Assembly (NCBI RefSeq): GCF_007992495.1
Contig: NZ_BKAJ01000066.1
Location: 1-64,000, forward strand
DNA length: 64,000 bases
Direction of reading: 5' to 3'
DNA from: Reyranella soli
Lineage (GTDB): Bacteria > Pseudomonadota > Alphaproteobacteria > Reyranellales > Reyranellaceae
In this document: positions 8,562-21,192 of the stretch, one piece after another
Layout: every line of letters begins with the position of its first letter
How positions within the stretch are numbered: position 1 is the stretch's first letter
Notes under the pieces: model-generated
Seen by the model: the letters and a program-made list of their open reading frames with translations, nothing else
What the model was told of the DNA's origin: nothing
The model's database searches: none
Translations under genes and position numbers: made by a program

Positions 8562-10061
8562 CTAGCAGCGGATCCGCAAGCGGATTGCCGTGAGCGTCGC
8601 GGCGGCAGCGCTGGCCAGGAGCAGCAAATCCATGCCGGCAACTGCCCAGAGATGGCGGTGGGCGAGGCTGTGCAGCAAATGATCGCCGGTCGTCAGCCAA
8701 TTCAACAGGACTGCAGTCACCGCAAAGGCGGCCATGGGCCAGCATTGCTCCATCCAGGCCCGGCGCGGCCGCCACCAGGCATGGCCGAAGGCCGCCAGCC
8801 ACACGAGATAGAAGGTCCAGATCTCGAGCGCGGCGCGGTCGTATCCGGCGAACGTGGTGTCGGATGGCAGGAGCCGGTTGACGGCGAAGAAGGAAAGCGT
8901 GGCGATCACGATGCCGCTGACCGAACCGATGGCCAGGCCCTCGACGATGGGCACGCCCGCAAGGCCGAGTTCGGCATGCCGCTTGCGCCGCCGCTCCAGC
9001 CAGAAGAGGTAGCCGGTCGCGATCAAGACGCAGCCCGACAGCCCGAGGGCGAAGTAGAGCCAGCGCAGTGTCCAGTGCCGAAAGTGGATGAGGTGCAGTC
9101 CGGCAATGAAGTGCTGCGCCGATGCGACAGGGAGCGGCGCGCGATGGGTCAGCAGCTTTCCCGTCGCGGAGTCGAAAAAGATTTCGCCGGGTGGGAAGGA
9201 AACGACATCGTCGTTCGACCGGCGCATCTGGACGTAGCCTGCGGCATCTCCCGGATGCCAGACGATCACGAGGTGCGCGGCTGCTCCTCCCCAGAGGCGC
9301 TTTGCCTCCTCGGCCATGGCGCCGAGTGAGCCGACCGCGCCTGGTTGCCCCGATCGCGGCTGGCGCACGATTCCGGATGTCTCCTCCCTGAAGCGCGTCC
9401 GCCAGTTGTCGCCGTAGGCGATCTGGAAGACGACCGAAAAGTAGATCGAATAGAAGATGATCAGACCGGACAGCGTGATGGCGACATGAAAGGGCAGCGC
9501 CAGCACGCCCGTCACGTTGTGCAGATCGAGGAGCGCCCGCCGCGGCCGGTTTCGGGCCCGGAACGTGAAGAAGTCGGCGAAGATCTTGCGGTGGATGATC
9601 ACGCCCGAGACGCAGAGCGCCAGCATCGCCATGGTGGCGAAGGCCACGATCCAGGCGCCCAGCCGTCCGATCCGTATCTGGAGCATGTAGTGGAAGGGAT
9701 AGATGAAGCGAGTGGCGGCCCACGTCCCGGGATCCGGCAGCACGGCGCCGGTCGAAGGATCGAGCAGAAGCGAAGTGTCCTGCCAGGTGACGCGAATCAC
9801 CGGTTCGCGTTCCGTCGCGGGGACGACAGCCCAGGCACGCGCCTTGGCCACCGTCGCCGTCTCCAGGTACGGCCGGAACGCATCCAGTGGGATCGGCGCG
9901 TCGGGCAGCGCCAGCCGTGTCGCAGGCATCATCCAGCGGTCGATCTCGCGATCGAAGACCGACAGCGTTCCCATCCAGAAGATCGCGAACAGCAGCCCGC
10001 CCAGAACGACACCGGCCCAGGTATGCAGCCAGTTCATCGAGGCGCGAAAGGTCGGCTCCAC
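8562..10061 (-). CDS. PepSY-associated transmembrane protein
   Basis: 499 residues with a PepSY_TM architecture: a first membrane segment near residues 14-34 after the conserved LHTWAG, a large periplasmic loop, then helices near 140-160, 195-220 and several in the C-terminal half. Such proteins often follow siderophore receptors and are proposed to reduce imported ferric siderophores in the inner membrane. The gene starts with GTG, 21 bp after the stop of the TonB receptor; an internal ATG at residue 9 is an alternative start. Assignment to ferric reduction is by family and context only. Confidence 0.85.
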   Translation of the reverse strand: MEPTFRASMNWLHTWAGVVLGGLLFAIFWMGTLSVFDREIDRWMMPATRLALPDAPIPLDAFRPYLETATVAKARAWAVVPATEREPVIRVTWQDTSLLLDPSTGAVLPDPGTWAATRFIYPFHYMLQIRIGRLGAWIVAFATMAMLALCVSGVIIHRKIFADFFTFRARNRPRRALLDLHNVTGVLALPFHVAITLSGLIIFYSIYFSVVFQIAYGDNWRTRFREETSGIVRQPRSGQPGAVGSLGAMAEEAKRLWGGAAAHLVIVWHPGDAAGYVQMRRSNDDVVSFPPGEIFFDSATGKLLTHRAPLPVASAQHFIAGLHLIHFRHWTLRWLYFALGLSGCVLIATGYLFWLERRRKRHAELGLAGVPIVEGLAIGSVSGIVIATLSFFAVNRLLPSDTTFAGYDRAALEIWTFYLVWLAAFGHAWWRPRRAWMEQCWPMAAFAVTAVLLNWLTTGDHLLHSLAHRHLWAVAGMDLLLLASAAAATLTAIRLRIRC

Positions 10062-10082
10062 TTCAGCGCCGGCGATAGAGGT

Positions 10083-12548
10083 CTAGAAGTTCGCCGTCAG
10101 CGAGACGCGGAACGTGCGCGGCGCTCCCAGGGTCAGAGTCGTCGTGCCGTTCCCGCCCGCCCAGTAGTCCGCATCCAGCAGATTCTCGACATTGAAGCGC
10201 GCAATCAGAAGCTGGCCCTTGGCGCCGGGATTGTCGAAGGCATATCGGACACCGACGTCGAAACGCGTCCAGTCGGCCAGGCTGCGGCGCGGCCAGGTCG
10301 TGTCGATGTATTGCGAGCTCGTGTAGATGACGCGGCCGTTCAGGGTCAGGCCGGGCACGAAGGGCAGGTCCCATTCGCCGGCGAGGTTGAGATTGACGGC
10401 GGGGGCGAACGGCGCGATCCAGCCGTCGGTCAGCCCGCCCTGGGTCTTGGTCAGCACGCCGCTCAGCAGCATCATGCCGCCCAACAGTCGCACGCCCTGC
10501 AGCGGCTCGCCGAAGACATTGAACTCGAGGCCCTGGTTGCGCTGCTCGCCGCCGAGAAACTGCGTGTTGGCCGTGACGTTGGTGAGGATGCTGGGCTGGG
10601 AGATCTGGAAGGCGCTGAACGTCGTGGTGAACTTGCCCCAGTCGGCCTTGATGCCTGCTTCGTACTGGTTCGATTTGTACGGCGGAAAGATTTCGCCGGC
10701 GTTCGCGAACTGCGAGCCCACGATCGAGCCTTCCTGCAGCCCCTGGATCCAGTTGCCGTAGATCGTGACGTTCTCCACAGGCTTGAACACCAGCGCCACG
10801 GAAGGGCTGAGAGCGCCCTGGTCGTAGTTCGACGTCCTGACGCCCGTGGTCCTGTTGAAGTTCGCGGTGGTGACCTGTTGGAGCCGAGCGCCGACGGTCA
10901 GTTGAATGCGCTTGTCGGCGGCGGAAAGAGTGTCGGCTACACCCAGGGTCCAGAACGTGGCGGTGCTCACCTTGGCCGCCGCCGGCGTCGCCATGTTGAG
11001 AGGCGCAATGACGTTCGGGCTGTAGATGTTCGTCGACACGGCAGGAAGGCTGGCGAGGCCGTTGCCGATCGTCCGCTCGTATGTCGTGGCAATGACGGAG
11101 AGCTCGTGCCCGATCGGGCCGGTGTCGACCAGGCCGCGCACGCCGGCCTGGCCCGCAAGGATCGTGTTGTAGGCGCTGAAGTTCAGCGGCGTCGACGTCG
11201 CGTTGCCGTTCACGTCGGCGACTGTGATCGCGGTACCGGCATTCAGCTGTTGGTCGCGATAGTCATGGGCGCCGAACGAGGCGTAGGCCGTTACACGCTC
11301 CGTCAGATCGATCTCGGCGCGAAAGACCCCGAACAGGTCCTTGTCCGAGTGGTAACCCCAAGGCTGTCCCTGGTTTTTCCGCGCATCGGGCGCCCATGGC
11401 ATGGGCACGTTGTCGGCCACGCCGAGGTACGGGATCATGCCGCCGATGTACTGGCTCTGATAGCCGAGATCGGCGGCGAGCCGCACGTGCTCGCCGCGAA
11501 AATCCAACCCGAGGACGGCCAGCGCCCTTTGGTCGGAATTCCATTCGACGTCCGTCTGGCCGGCCTTGAAGGCGCCGTTGAAGCGCACGCCGAACTGCTT
11601 GTCGTTGCCGAACCGACGGGCGACATCGGCATGGCCGCCGAACTGCGCGCCCGACACATAGCTCGCCGTCAGCTGGGTGAGATCGGTGTCTGGCGCCCGC
11701 TTGGGCACCACATTGACGGTGCCGCCGATGGAGTTCTGCGGCGGCATGCCGTTCAGCATGGCGCTGGGGCCCTTCAGGACCTCGATGCGTTCGGCGAGCT
11801 CCGCCATGATCGTGGCGCTCGGCAGCATTCCGTAGAGGCCGCCATAGGTCGTGCTGGCGTTCTGGACCATGAAGCCGCGAATGAACATCGTGTCGGCGCC
11901 GGTGCTGGCGTCGGGGACGAAGAAGCGGACGGAGGGATCGTCGACCAGTACGTCCCTGACCGTCTTCGCCTGCTGGTCCTGCGCCTTCTGCGCGGTGTAG
12001 TTCGTCTGGTTGAACGGCGTGTTCATGACGTCGCGGTTGCCGAGCAAGCCGAGCTGGCCGCCCGTCGCCACTTGGCCGCCGGCATAAGGCGGCGGCAGGT
12101 TGTCGATCATCGCCTGCGCTGGCACCGGGTAGCCCTGCACCCGCACCGGATCGAGCTGCAGGGCGTCGGACGGCGAGGTCCTGGCATTCTCCACCACCAC
12201 CATCGTGCCGCTCAGCCGGTAGGCCAGTCCGGTGCCGGACAAGAGAGCGGCAAGCGCTTGGTCGGGCGTCATGCGGCCGCGCACGCCCGCGGTCCGGACG
12301 TTGCCGACGACGCCGGTCTCGGCGGAAACTTGTAGGCCGGACTGTCGCGCAAACTCGATCAGGCCGTCGGCCAGCGACTGGCCGGCGATGTTGAAATCCC
12401 GGACTCCGGCCTGGGCAAGGGCAGGCGGGTAGGGCTGGGCCCATGCGGCCTGCAGCGACGAGGCGCCGAGCAGGGCTGCCGCCAGCAGCGTTCGCGCACG
12501 GTTGGTCGTTCGACGGCGCGACGCGCCGGCGCTTGTCTCTCCGGACAT
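10083..12548 (-). CDS. TonB-dependent siderophore receptor with STN signalling domain
   Basis: 821 residues. After a signal peptide ending near AAWAQ, an STN (secretin/TonB N-terminal) domain covers about residues 50-120 (FNIAGQSLADGLIEFARQSG and following). Next come a plug domain (VRFFVPDASTGADTMFIRGF, ERIEVLKGPSAMLNG) and a 22-strand barrel ending in the terminal phenylalanine typical of outer membrane proteins. STN receptors signal to a FecR-type anti-sigma factor, and fecR and the ECF sigma gene lie directly upstream. The ATG at 12548 has a GGGGA Shine-Dalgarno. The ligand cannot be read from sequence. Confidence 0.93.
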   Translation of the reverse strand: MSGETSAGASRRRTTNRARTLLAAALLGASSLQAAWAQPYPPALAQAGVRDFNIAGQSLADGLIEFARQSGLQVSAETGVVGNVRTAGVRGRMTPDQALAALLSGTGLAYRLSGTMVVVENARTSPSDALQLDPVRVQGYPVPAQAMIDNLPPPYAGGQVATGGQLGLLGNRDVMNTPFNQTNYTAQKAQDQQAKTVRDVLVDDPSVRFFVPDASTGADTMFIRGFMVQNASTTYGGLYGMLPSATIMAELAERIEVLKGPSAMLNGMPPQNSIGGTVNVVPKRAPDTDLTQLTASYVSGAQFGGHADVARRFGNDKQFGVRFNGAFKAGQTDVEWNSDQRALAVLGLDFRGEHVRLAADLGYQSQYIGGMIPYLGVADNVPMPWAPDARKNQGQPWGYHSDKDLFGVFRAEIDLTERVTAYASFGAHDYRDQQLNAGTAITVADVNGNATSTPLNFSAYNTILAGQAGVRGLVDTGPIGHELSVIATTYERTIGNGLASLPAVSTNIYSPNVIAPLNMATPAAAKVSTATFWTLGVADTLSAADKRIQLTVGARLQQVTTANFNRTTGVRTSNYDQGALSPSVALVFKPVENVTIYGNWIQGLQEGSIVGSQFANAGEIFPPYKSNQYEAGIKADWGKFTTTFSAFQISQPSILTNVTANTQFLGGEQRNQGLEFNVFGEPLQGVRLLGGMMLLSGVLTKTQGGLTDGWIAPFAPAVNLNLAGEWDLPFVPGLTLNGRVIYTSSQYIDTTWPRRSLADWTRFDVGVRYAFDNPGAKGQLLIARFNVENLLDADYWAGGNGTTTLTLGAPRTFRVSLTANF

Positions 12549-12627
12549 TCGAATCCCCAAATTTTCGCACGGCCTGCGAGACGGCGCTGATGCGGCGGCG
12601 CGCACGTCCACGCTTTTCAATAGGTAC

Positions 12628-12656
12628 TGACGGATGAGGCTTGCGATTTTCCGACA
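12628..12656 (-). promoter_or_regulatory. candidate FecI-type ECF promoter for the receptor gene
   Basis: On the minus strand TGTCGGAAAA (12647-12656) and CGTCA (12628-12632) are separated by 14 nt. The same two blocks at the same spacing occur upstream of fecR (13743-13771). This one lies about 80 bp before the receptor ATG. Confidence 0.6.
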
Positions 12657-12666
12657 AAAAGTCGTA

Positions 12667-13689
12667 TCAGCGCGCCGTCACCAGCAGCATCCAAGGCGAA
12701 ACTTGGCGCACGACCGCATCGTGGGCGGAGGCGAGATTGCGCAAGGTGGCGTCGGGGTCGCGCAGGTCGTAGACGCCGTTCACCAGCCGACGCGCGAACG
12801 CATCATCGCTGACGATGATCACGCCACCATAGTAGTCGCGCAGCCGGTCGACGATCTCGGCGATCGGCCGGTTGCGGGCCACGAACTGGCCGCCTATCCA
12901 GTCGCCGATGTCTCCGGGCGCCCGTGTGCCACGTTCGGCGGTGCCGCGTGTCTTGACGCGTATCCAGTCGCCGGCCTGCAAGTTCGCCGATTGCTGCGCC
13001 TTCTCATCGTCGACCCGCACCAGGCCATGTCGGACGGCGACGGCGGCGCCGTCGTCCTGCATCGCCACCTCGAACGCGGTTCCGAGGACGGTCGCGACAA
13101 CGTCGTTGGCCGATACGCGGAAGGGCCGGCGCGCATCGGGCGTGACGTCGAAGAAAGCCTCGCCCTGGAGCAGCCGCACGCGCCGCTCATTCTGCGAAAA
13201 GTCGACGCCGATCGCGCTGCGCGGCGCCAGGCGGACCTGGCTGCCGTCCTCCAGGTTGAGCGTGCGCAGCTCCGCGGTGGCCGTCACCGCGTCGGCCTGC
13301 AAGCGAAGAAGTGCCGCCGGCGCCGCCACGATCGCCAGGCATGCCGCCACAGCAAGGGTGGCGGCGGCGAGCAGGCGGCGCCCGCGGCGGGGACGAGGGG
13401 CGGGGGTGATCGCTGCCGCTGCCTCGCGTCGCGTGGCCGGTGCTCGCCATTCGGCTTCGTACAGAGCCGGGCTGCCGCCCATCATGCGATAGGTGCGGCA
13501 GGTCCGCTCCCAGACCTCCTTGTGCAAGGCGCTTGCGGCGCACCACGCCTCGATGCGTGCCTTGAGAGCCGGGTCATCGGGCCGCTCGGACAGGAGCACG
13601 AACAGCATCGACGCTTCCTTGCCGGCGCGCCGGCGTTCGGCATCGCCGCCGTTGTCGGGCGCACGATCTGAAGGAGTGGGTGTCGTCAT
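12667..13689 (-). CDS. FecR-type anti-sigma factor / sigma regulator
   Basis: 340 residues with FecR architecture: a cytoplasmic N-terminal DUF4880-like domain (EAWCAASALHKEVWERT near residues 50-66), one membrane helix near 102-124, a periplasmic FecR domain (RTLNLEDGSQVRLAPRSAI and RVRLLQGEAFFDV) and a C-terminal STN-like DUF4974 region. It would relay occupancy of the receptor at 10083-12548 to the sigma factor at 13790-14290. The ATG at 13689 was chosen because it leaves room for the promoter at 13743-13771; an ATG eight codons upstream is possible. Confidence 0.88.
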   Translation of the reverse strand: MTTPTPSDRAPDNGGDAERRRAGKEASMLFVLLSERPDDPALKARIEAWCAASALHKEVWERTCRTYRMMGGSPALYEAEWRAPATRREAAAAITPAPRPRRGRRLLAAATLAVAACLAIVAAPAALLRLQADAVTATAELRTLNLEDGSQVRLAPRSAIGVDFSQNERRVRLLQGEAFFDVTPDARRPFRVSANDVVATVLGTAFEVAMQDDGAAVAVRHGLVRVDDEKAQQSANLQAGDWIRVKTRGTAERGTRAPGDIGDWIGGQFVARNRPIAEIVDRLRDYYGGVIIVSDDAFARRLVNGVYDLRDPDATLRNLASAHDAVVRQVSPWMLLVTAR

Positions 13690-13742
13690 GCCTATGCCTA
13701 GCGGGCCGTCCATCGCGGCGGTGAATGCCGTCCTTATTGAAT

Positions 13743-13771
13743 TGACGCGCCAGTAGGATGTTTTTCCGACA
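13743..13771 (-). promoter_or_regulatory. candidate FecI-type ECF promoter for fecR
   Basis: On the minus strand TGTCGGAAAA (13762-13771), 14 nt, then CGTCA (13743-13747). It is identical in both blocks and in spacing to the motif before the receptor. It sits between the sigma stop and the fecR start, about 55 bp before the fecR ATG. Confidence 0.6.
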
Positions 13772-13789
13772 GCCGCAACACACGATCGC

Positions 13790-14290
13790 CTAGATGCGGG
13801 TCTGGCAATATTCAATGCCTTCCGCGACCAGAGCCTGCGCCGTCGATATCGAAATGCCGAGATGCTGGGCAATCTCCCTCAGCTTGAAGCCGCCCAGGCG
13901 GTGCATCTCCAGGGCGATGCGCGTGCGCGATGGCAGCTCGTCGATGGCTTTCAGGAGATTGCGGAATTCCTGGCGCGCCGCTGCGGCGGCTTCAGGCGAG
14001 GGCAGGGCCTCGGCGACTTTGGCGGCAAGCTCGTCGGCGCCGGCCACCTCGTGGCGCCCCTCGAAGGTGAGATGGCGCTGCAAGTCGAGAGCGAGGTTGC
14101 GGACGATGCGATAGAGGTAGGCGACCGGCTCGTCGAGGAGGTTCGCCGCCGACGCCGTCCGCAAGCGCAGAAACGCCTCCTGCACCACATCTTCGGCGCG
14201 GCCGGGATCCCTGACGATCCGGTTCGCGTAGGTCAGCAGCGCGCGGCGATGAGAAACGTAGAGTTCGAAACAATCATCGTCCTGCTTCAA
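13790..14290 (-). CDS. ECF sigma factor, FecI-like
   Basis: 166 residues: sigma region 2 (RIVRDPGRAEDVVQEAFLRL, about 24-43) and region 4 (IDELPSRTRIALEMHRLGG with a helix-turn-helix around LREIAQHLGISISTAQ, about 115-155). With fecR and the STN receptor it forms a trans-envelope iron-signalling module. The start appears to be TTG, preceded by AGGAAGGGG at good spacing; no ATG is available in the right region. A Fur-like box lies about 40 bp upstream, which would make sigma expression iron-responsive. Confidence 0.88.
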   Translation of the reverse strand: MKQDDDCFELYVSHRRALLTYANRIVRDPGRAEDVVQEAFLRLRTASAANLLDEPVAYLYRIVRNLALDLQRHLTFEGRHEVAGADELAAKVAEALPSPEAAAAARQEFRNLLKAIDELPSRTRIALEMHRLGGFKLREIAQHLGISISTAQALVAEGIEYCQTRI

Positions 14291-14330
14291 GGCGCGCCCC
14301 TTCCTGATCGCCTGGGCGGCGGCAAGTTAA

Positions 14331-14352
14331 TTCAAATGAGAATCGTTCGCAA
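14331..14352 (-). promoter_or_regulatory. Fur-like box upstream of the ECF sigma gene
   Basis: Read on the minus strand the segment TTGCGAACGATTCTCATTTG closely resembles the Fur boxes found before alphaproteobacterial siderophore genes (ATTCTCATT core with a flanking GCGAA). It lies 41 bp before the sigma gene start and between divergent genes. Confidence 0.5.
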
Positions 14353-14429
14353 CTGATTCCGTTGGACGCTCCTGCAAACAGGTGCGCCCGATCTGGAAGG
14401 GCAACGACTGGTGTATGTGATAACGACAC

Positions 14430-14846
14430 GTGCGACGATTGCTCCGTCGCACTCTGTTGACGCGGACCCTTCGCGTCGCGTTCACTGCGCGCGTGAGGTC
14501 CCGCATTTCCTTCGACGGCGTCGGTGCGCGCGTTTCAGCCCTGTTCAGGGTTTTCTGCGCTCTCGTCGTTGCGACGGTCATGACATTCCACGTCTGCGGT
14601 GCGGCCTCGGCGCGCGATATCGGGCCGTCTCCCATCGTCCTTGAAGTGTCCGACGCTTCTCATCAAGCCGGCGACACCGATGTGACGGCCGAGAAGTGCC
14701 ATATCTGTACGGTGGTCTCGCTTCCCGCCATCCTGGCAGGCGGCGCTGCACTCGCGGTAGCGCAAGTCGTGCCGCCGGGCATCTCGCCTGATCTCATCTC
14801 GTTTTCGCCGTCGGCGACCTCTCCACCGCCCAAAACCCTGACCTAG
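14430..14846 (+). CDS. small exported cysteine/histidine protein ahead of the efflux operon
   Basis: 138 residues with an arginine-rich N-terminus, a hydrophobic segment (LFRVFCALVVATVMTFHVCG, about 38-57) and a downstream EKCHICTVVSLPA motif near residue 90. The Cys-x-x-Cys with nearby histidines suggests metal contact; similar short proteins precede CzcCBA-type operons, but no function is established. The frame starts with GTG at 14430; a later start nearer the hydrophobic segment is possible. It lies 66 bp before the outer-membrane channel gene and probably belongs to that operon. Confidence 0.6.
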   Translation: MRRLLRRTLLTRTLRVAFTARVRSRISFDGVGARVSALFRVFCALVVATVMTFHVCGAASARDIGPSPIVLEVSDASHQAGDTDVTAEKCHICTVVSLPAILAGGAALAVAQVVPPGISPDLISFSPSATSPPPKTLT

Positions 14847-14912
14847 TCGTTCTTGTCGTGGCCGTGCCGCCTTGTGCGGGACGGCCTGTCGAACTCCGTC
14901 AGGGTCGTTTCA

Positions 14913-16178
14913 ATGACATTTCGTGCCGTGTGGGCGCTGTGCGCGACGTGCGTCGTCGCGTGGTCGCCGGCCGTCGTCGCGCAGGGCCAGAAGGCGGGGC
15001 CGTTGACCTTGCCGCAGGCCCTGCAGCGGGCCGCCAACGCCAATCCGCGCATCGCCGCCGCCGATCGCACCATCGGCATGGCCGACGGGCGGCGCGAGCA
15101 GGCGAATGCGCTGCCCAACCCGACGCTTGGCGTCGAGATCGACAATTTCGCCTCGGGCCAGAGCGGCGTCGTCCAGGGGGCGGAGACGACGCTGCAGCTC
15201 AGCCAGCTCATCGAGCTCGGCGGCAAGCGCGACGCGCGCGTGCAGGCGGCCCTGGGCGACTACGACGCCGCACGTTGGGAGCGCGAGGCGGCGCGGCTGG
15301 AACTTCTGTCCGAGACGACGATCGCCTTCGTCGAGGCGCTGTCGGTGCAGCGCCGCATCCAGCTTCTGGACCGCCAGGCGGCGGCGCTGGAGAAGCTGGT
15401 GCCGCAGATGCAGCGTCGCGTCGAGGCCGGCGCTTCCTCGCCGGCCGAGGCCTCGCGCACCCAGGCGGCGGTGGGCTTGGCGCGGCTCGAGCGGGAGCGC
15501 GCGCGCACGGCGCTGGCCGTCGCCCGCCGCGAGTTGGCGGCTCTGATGGGCATGGACCGGCCGGATTTCGCCGCGGTATCCGGTGACTTCGGCCGCATAT
15601 CGCGGCCCGCGCCGTTCGACGCCGCCGTCAAGGCGATCGAGGATAATCCGCAGCTCATGCGCTGGACGGCGGTGCGCGCGCGGCGCGACGCCGAACTCCT
15701 GTCGGCGCGCCTGAAGGCCGTGCCCGACGTCACGGCGAGCGTGGCGTGGCGCTACTACGGCCAGACCTCGGACAATGCCCTGCGGCTTGGCGCCTCGATG
15801 CCGATCCCGGTGCTCGATCGCAATCGCGGCGGCATCCGCGAGGCCCAGGAGGCGGCGCAGAGGACCGAGGCCGAACGCGCGCAGAACCGGCTCACGCTGA
15901 TTGCCGTCGTCGGCAAGGCGCACGACAGCGCCAATGGCGCTTTGCAGCAGGTCGAGTTGCTGCGCCGGACCGTGCTGCCGGCCGCACGGTCGGCGCTTGC
16001 GACCATCGAAACGGGCTACGGGCAGGGCCGTTTCACCTTGCTGGAAATCCTCGACGCCTATCGCACCGTCGCCGATGCCGAGCTGATGGAGCACGACGCG
16101 CTGGCGAGCTTCCATACCGCCGTCGCCACCATCGAAGGGCTCATCGGCAGCCCGGTAACCTTGGCGAGGGCGCGATGA
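14913..16178 (+). CDS. czcC: outer membrane efflux channel, CzcC/TolC family
   Basis: 421 residues with a signal peptide (cleavage after VVAQ near residue 25) and the duplicated outer-membrane-efflux-protein repeats rich in heptad Leu/Ala/Arg (about 60-230 and 255-415). NPTLGVEIDNFAS and GGIREAQEAAQRTEAERAQ are typical CzcC-like segments. It would form the outer-membrane tunnel of the metal efflux pump encoded by the next two genes. The ATG at 14913 was chosen because it starts the signal peptide; its stop overlaps the czcB start. Confidence 0.88.
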   Translation: MTFRAVWALCATCVVAWSPAVVAQGQKAGPLTLPQALQRAANANPRIAAADRTIGMADGRREQANALPNPTLGVEIDNFASGQSGVVQGAETTLQLSQLIELGGKRDARVQAALGDYDAARWEREAARLELLSETTIAFVEALSVQRRIQLLDRQAAALEKLVPQMQRRVEAGASSPAEASRTQAAVGLARLERERARTALAVARRELAALMGMDRPDFAAVSGDFGRISRPAPFDAAVKAIEDNPQLMRWTAVRARRDAELLSARLKAVPDVTASVAWRYYGQTSDNALRLGASMPIPVLDRNRGGIREAQEAAQRTEAERAQNRLTLIAVVGKAHDSANGALQQVELLRRTVLPAARSALATIETGYGQGRFTLLEILDAYRTVADAELMEHDALASFHTAVATIEGLIGSPVTLARAR

Positions 16179-17143
16179 TGAAGGTCCTGAAAATCGTTGT
16201 CGTCGCGCTGGTCTGCGCCGCCGCCGTCGGCGCTGCGGCCTACTACGTGCTCGATCCCAGGTTCGGCACGACGGCCAGAGCCGTCGGCGCCAAGGGCCAT
16301 GGGCACGACGAGAAGGGCCACGGTCACGACGAAGGCGTGAAGCTGAGCGAAGCCCAGATCGCCGCGGCCGGCATCGAGCTGCTGGCCGCCGGCCAGCGTG
16401 ACCTGCACGAGACGCTCCGCCTCAACGGCATGATCCAGCCCAACCAGGAAACGCTGGTGAAGGTGACGTCGCGCTTTCCGGGGGTCGTGCGGAGCATGCG
16501 CAAGCGGCTGGGCGACAAAGTGAAGAAGGACGAAGTGCTGGCCACGGTCGAGAGCAACCAGAGCCTCACGACCTACGAGCTGAAGGCGGCGATCGACGGC
16601 ACGGTGATCGACCGCGACGGCACCTTGGGCGAGTTCGCCTCCGAGCAGCGGCCGCTCTTCACCATCGCCGACCTTTCAACCATGTGGATCGACCTCGCCG
16701 TCTACCGCCGCGACTTCGCGCGTGTCCGTGTGGGCGACAGCGTGGCGATCGACGTCGAGGATGGCGGGCCGACGATCGCGGCTCGCATCGACTACGTCTC
16801 GCCGCTCGGCGCCAGCGACACGCAATCCTCGATCGTCCGCGCTGTCGTGCCCAACGACGGCCGGCTGCGGCCCGGCCTGTTCGTCGACGGCCGCGTGCTC
16901 TTGTCGGCGCGGCCAGTCGAGGTCGCCGTCAAGTCGAGCGCGATCCAGACGCTGGAGGGCAAGACGGTCGTGTTCGTGCGCGAGGGCGACAGCTTCGCCG
17001 CGCGCGAGGTCGAGCTCGGCCAGCGCGATGCCGACTGGGTCGAGGTCAGGTTCGGCATCCTGCCGGGCGACGTCTATGCCGCGAGGAACAGCTTCGTGAT
17101 CAAGGCCGAGATCGGCAAGGCCGGAGCGTCCCATGAGCATTGA
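16175..17143 (+). CDS. czcB: membrane fusion protein of heavy-metal RND pump, CzcB/CusB type
   Basis: 322 residues: N-terminal membrane anchor (about 4-25), then a histidine-rich stretch (GHGHDEKGHGHDEG, about 40-53) likely to bind metal, then the barrel-sandwich hybrid (TSRFPGVVRSMRKRLGDKV) and beta-barrel domains. The periplasmic adaptor links CzcA to CzcC. The start overlaps the czcC stop; ATG at 16175 or the next codon at 16178 may be used. The metal is not defined; the histidine repeat fits zinc, cobalt, nickel or copper. Confidence 0.88.
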   Translation: MMKVLKIVVVALVCAAAVGAAAYYVLDPRFGTTARAVGAKGHGHDEKGHGHDEGVKLSEAQIAAAGIELLAAGQRDLHETLRLNGMIQPNQETLVKVTSRFPGVVRSMRKRLGDKVKKDEVLATVESNQSLTTYELKAAIDGTVIDRDGTLGEFASEQRPLFTIADLSTMWIDLAVYRRDFARVRVGDSVAIDVEDGGPTIAARIDYVSPLGASDTQSSIVRAVVPNDGRLRPGLFVDGRVLLSARPVEVAVKSSAIQTLEGKTVVFVREGDSFAAREVELGQRDADWVEVRFGILPGDVYAARNSFVIKAEIGKAGASHEH

Positions 17144-17150
17144 GCCAGCC

Positions 17151-20820
<3,670 letters not shown>

Positions 20821-20831
20821 GGAAGGGGACG

Positions 20832-20993
20832 CTAGTGGAACAGCTTGTCGATCCGCCTGCGCGCTTCCTCGACCCCGCGGTGAATCTTTTCTTCTTCCGG
20901 TGTCGGTGGCCGTATCAGTTTCGTCAACCACACGACGGCAGGCACACCCAATACGATGGTGAAGACCGCGCCGATCACCAAAGCCGTATACAT
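20832..20993 (-). CDS. 53-residue single-pass membrane protein
   Basis: A short gene with an excellent AGGAGG Shine-Dalgarno 5 nt before its ATG. One membrane segment covers about residues 3-25 (ALVIGAVFTIVLGVPAVVWL), followed by a charged amphipathic tail (PTPEEEKIHRGVEEARRRID). It is convergent with the last efflux gene. Function unknown; the strong ribosome site and clean topology support a real gene. Confidence 0.65.
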   Translation of the reverse strand: MYTALVIGAVFTIVLGVPAVVWLTKLIRPPTPEEEKIHRGVEEARRRIDKLFH

Positions 20994-21192
20994 GGGAGCC
21001 TCCTGGATGCCGCCATTGCCGGCACCGTCGGTGATCGCCGAGGTAGCAGCATGGTATGATTGAGCATGAAAGCACGCCGTATCCGTCCTGCCCTCGCGGC
21101 CCGGCGTGCCGCCGTGCCAACGGACATTTCTCTTGATGGCAGGCGGCGAACCTCGCCATTCTCCACGCAATCTTGCGGAGGGAGTGTCCGGC

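Noticed and set aside
9345..12335. 996-codon open frame on the plus strand
   Set aside because: Antisense to the TonB receptor and PepSY genes; composition is that of a shadow frame and no domain is recognisable.
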